Positions 14,052 through 15,740 of a stretch of DNA of 15,740 bases are shown one piece after another; position 1 is the first letter of the stretch, and each line of letters opens with the position of its first letter. A model generated the notes under the pieces. That model was not told the DNA's origin, searched no databases, and saw only the letters and a program-made list of their open reading frames with translations. The stretch covers positions 1-15,740 of the forward strand of contig JACMMY010000214.1 in the NCBI GenBank assembly GCA_014378805.1, read 5' to 3'. Position numbers and translations under genes: made by a program. Source of the DNA: Moraxellaceae bacterium (lineage in GTDB: Bacteria > Pseudomonadota > Gammaproteobacteria > Pseudomonadales > Moraxellaceae).

Positions 14052-14797
14052 GGTGTTGCCTTACGTGTTGACATCATGTAATTCACATCGACATTAGGCG
14101 CGAGCCAATAATGCTGAGTCAATGGATTAAAATGCAAACCGGTCATTTCTTCTAAGGTTAAATTAGCCTCACGCGCAAAGCCAACTAACTCAGAAGGTCG
14201 GATGAATTTTTTATAATCATGCGTGCCACGTGGCAACATTCTCAGCAGATATTCTGCACCGATGATGGCAAATAAATACGATTTTGGATTACGGTTGATC
14301 GTTGAAAAAAAGACAATTCCGTTGGGTTTGACCAGCCGCATACAAGCGCGAACAATTGAAGATGGATCCGGAACGTGCTCGAGCATCTCCATACAGGTCA
14401 CGACATCGAACTGCTCTGGCATTTGTTCAGCCAACGCTTCGACGGTAATTTGACGATACTCAATACCTTGTACATTATTTTGTTCAGCATGTAAGCGACC
14501 AACCGCGAGCGGCGCAAGACCCATATCAATGCCCAACACATTCGCGCCACGACGTGCCATCGACTCAGCCAAAATACCGCCGCCACAACCGACATCCAGC
14601 ACACGTTTTCCAGCCAAACCCGTTGCAGCATCGACACGATCACTGATCCAATTTAAACGCAGTGGATTGATTTGATGTAATGGACGAAATTCAGAATTGG
14701 CATCCCACCATTTGGAAGCCAACGCTTCAAACTTAGCAATTTCTTGGTCATCAACATTTAATGATTGAGCGGTCGTTGCGGCTGCATCTAGAGTCAT
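14048..14797 (-). CDS. ubiG: Ubiquinone biosynthesis O-methyltransferase UbiG
   Basis: UbiG performs both SAM-dependent O-methylations of ubiquinone biosynthesis at the cytoplasmic face of the membrane. The 249-residue protein begins with FEALASKWWDANSEFRPLHQINPLR, the UbiG-specific N-terminus. It carries SAM motif I VLDVGCGGG (Asp68-Gly74), VLGIDMG, CMEMLEHVPDP and FFSTINRNPKSY, and GTHDYKKFIRPSEL near the C-terminus; these separate UbiG from general class I methyltransferases. Length is typical. The gene is first in a leftward unit with mupP and diverges from dsbA. GGATGAG about 9-12 bases upstream of ATG 14797 is the probable ribosome-binding site. Confidence 0.96.
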   Translation of the reverse strand: MTLDAAATTAQSLNVDDQEIAKFEALASKWWDANSEFRPLHQINPLRLNWISDRVDAATGLAGKRVLDVGCGGGILAESMARRGANVLGIDMGLAPLAVGRLHAEQNNVQGIEYRQITVEALAEQMPEQFDVVTCMEMLEHVPDPSSIVRACMRLVKPNGIVFFSTINRNPKSYLFAIIGAEYLLRMLPRGTHDYKKFIRPSELVGFAREANLTLEEMTGLHFNPLTQHYWLAPNVDVNYMMSTRKATP

Positions 14798-14966
14798 GAT
14801 CGGTTACTCATCCTACTTCATAGTTATCAATGAACACGTTGACCCTAAGTGTAAAACAAATTTGACCTCTTTGAGCTGTCTGAAAGAAAACTTCCTTATT
14901 TTCCTCACATTGTTATCCAAAAACACACAGACAAACGACTGAAACTTTCTGACAATTACCTTATGT

Positions 14967-14995
14967 TTGACATGTAAAATGATTGACTATATGTT
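14967..14995 (+). promoter_or_regulatory. Sigma70 promoter candidate for dsbA
   Basis: A perfect TTGACA (14967-14972) and TATGTT (14990-14995) are spaced by 17 bases. Transcription from about 15002 would give a leader of roughly 105 nt before the dsbA ATG. In the rest of the 309-bp ubiG-dsbA gap (14798-15106) I see no gene and no convincing leftward promoter for ubiG. Confidence 0.5.
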
Positions 14996-15022
14996 GCAAT
15001 GCGAATCTCAGATGCTTGCAAC
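14993..15022 (+). promoter_or_regulatory. Inverted repeat at the start of the dsbA leader
   Basis: GTTGCAA (14993-14999) and TTGCAAC (15016-15022) are perfect inverted arms, extended by GC/GC past a one-base bulge. The element overlaps the -10 and probable transcription start, so it could be an operator for a dimeric regulator or a 5' mRNA hairpin. Confidence 0.35.
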
Positions 15023-15106
15023 TGCTTCTCACAGTTTTGCGACCTTATTTTTTATAAAATTTTGGGTCACTCCCATATTCAATGCCAAGGATGTAAAGGA
15101 TATTTC

Positions 15107-15740
15107 ATGACCTTATCAATGAGCCGTAGTTTCAAAAATACCCTATTCGCAGTCATCGCAACATTGAGCTTTACCAGCATTTCTGGTCAAGCAAATGCGG
15201 CGGAAACCTATACAGCTGGCAAAGATTACCGTGTACTCTCTAGCCAAGGCCCACTCGACAAACCGAGTCAAATCGAAGTGCGTGAGTTCTTTTGGTATGG
15301 CTGCCCACATTGCTCTCGCCTAGATCCGTTCATAACTAAATGGATCAAAACCAAACCAGCTGATATCAATTTTGTTCGCACGCCAGCAGCAATGAATCCA
15401 GTTTGGGAACAAAGTGCACGTGGCTACTATGCCTTGGAATTGATGGGACAAACTGAAAAAGTCCACTCTGCTTTATTTAGTGCAATCCACAACCCTTTGA
15501 AACCAAAAATGATCTTCAGTCAAAGTGATCAAACGTCATTCCTACTCAGTCAAGGTATTGATACTAATAAATTTAATGGCCTATTCAACTCTTTTGCCGT
15601 AACAGGAAAAGTTGCTCAGTCAAAGAAACTTGCGATGCAATATCAACTTGAAGGCGTGCCAGCTCTCATTGTAAACGGCAAATATGTCGTTTCAGGCGAA
15701 GATGAAAAAGCGTTACAAATCGTCAACTTCCTCGTCGACA
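15107..15740 (+). CDS. dsbA: Thiol:disulfide interchange protein DsbA (3' end cut by window edge)
   Basis: The frame is open from ATG 15107 to the right edge, 211 codons without a stop. AAGGA lies 6 bases before the ATG. A signal peptide runs to about Ala31 (SGQANA, then AETYTAGKDY). The mature thioredoxin-fold protein has FFWYGCPHCSRLDPF with active-site Cys66-Pro-His-Cys69, the CPHC typical of DsbA, and the cis-proline loop EGVPALIVNGKY. DsbA oxidises cysteine pairs of exported proteins in the periplasm and is recharged by DsbB, encoded elsewhere. Usual family length is about 205-215 residues, so only a few C-terminal residues are missing. It diverges from ubiG, as in Acinetobacter as far as I remember. 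Confidence 0.94.
   Translation, partial: MTLSMSRSFKNTLFAVIATLSFTSISGQANAAETYTAGKDYRVLSSQGPLDKPSQIEVREFFWYGCPHCSRLDPFITKWIKTKPADINFVRTPAAMNPVWEQSARGYYALELMGQTEKVHSALFSAIHNPLKPKMIFSQSDQTSFLLSQGIDTNKFNGLFNSFAVTGKVAQSKKLAMQYQLEGVPALIVNGKYVVSGEDEKALQIVNFLVD

Noticed and set aside
14918..14930. lac-operator-like GGATAACAATGTG on the minus strand upstream of ubiG
   Set aside because: Only a partial half-site match in an AT-rich region, with no LacI-type context.

Overview
The window looks like chromosomal core sequence from a gammaproteobacterium of the order Pseudomonadales, most likely Moraxellaceae (Acinetobacter-like). I infer this from three things: the divergent argH / algZ-algR-hemC-hemD-hemX-hemY block, the ubiG-mupP-yciK block beside dsbA, and the form of the ArgH N-terminus. 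The DNA is moderately AT-rich. This is recognition from memory, not a database result. Nearly all of the window is ordinary housekeeping sequence, and I do not see a convincing undescribed multi-gene system.

Layout. The 3' end of hisF (+) runs in from the left edge and ends at a strong hairpin terminator built from an inverted repeat. Then comes a long leftward block: an acyl-CoA thioesterase-like gene with an unusual repetitive tail (351-947), and the haem-biosynthesis cluster hemC-hemD-hemX-hemY (5176 down to 1017). The LytTR response regulator algR and its sensor kinase algZ follow (6033 to 5296 and 7290 to 6208). argH is transcribed rightward from a short divergent promoter region (7361-8803).

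The accessory-looking part is 8804-10229. It holds several palindromic dispersed-type repeats, an 86-residue orphan protein with a CxxC motif, the broken remains of a small gene directly upstream of it, and thpR (RNA 2',3'-cyclic phosphodiesterase) split by an apparent one-base frameshift.

Further right, again leftward, are an orphan periplasmic sulfate-binding protein (sbp), a YfeH-type SBF-like transporter, a YciK-type SDR, mupP (MurNAc-6-phosphate phosphatase; peptidoglycan recycling) and ubiG (ubiquinone O-methyltransferase). ubiG and mupP overlap by ATGA. dsbA (+), periplasmic disulfide oxidoreductase, diverges from ubiG and runs off the right edge nearly complete.

Functional links: hemC and hemD perform consecutive steps from porphobilinogen to uroporphyrinogen III, and hemX/hemY are membrane-anchored partners of that pathway. 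AlgZ and AlgR form a two-component pair. The rest are single genes of central metabolism, envelope and redox maintenance.
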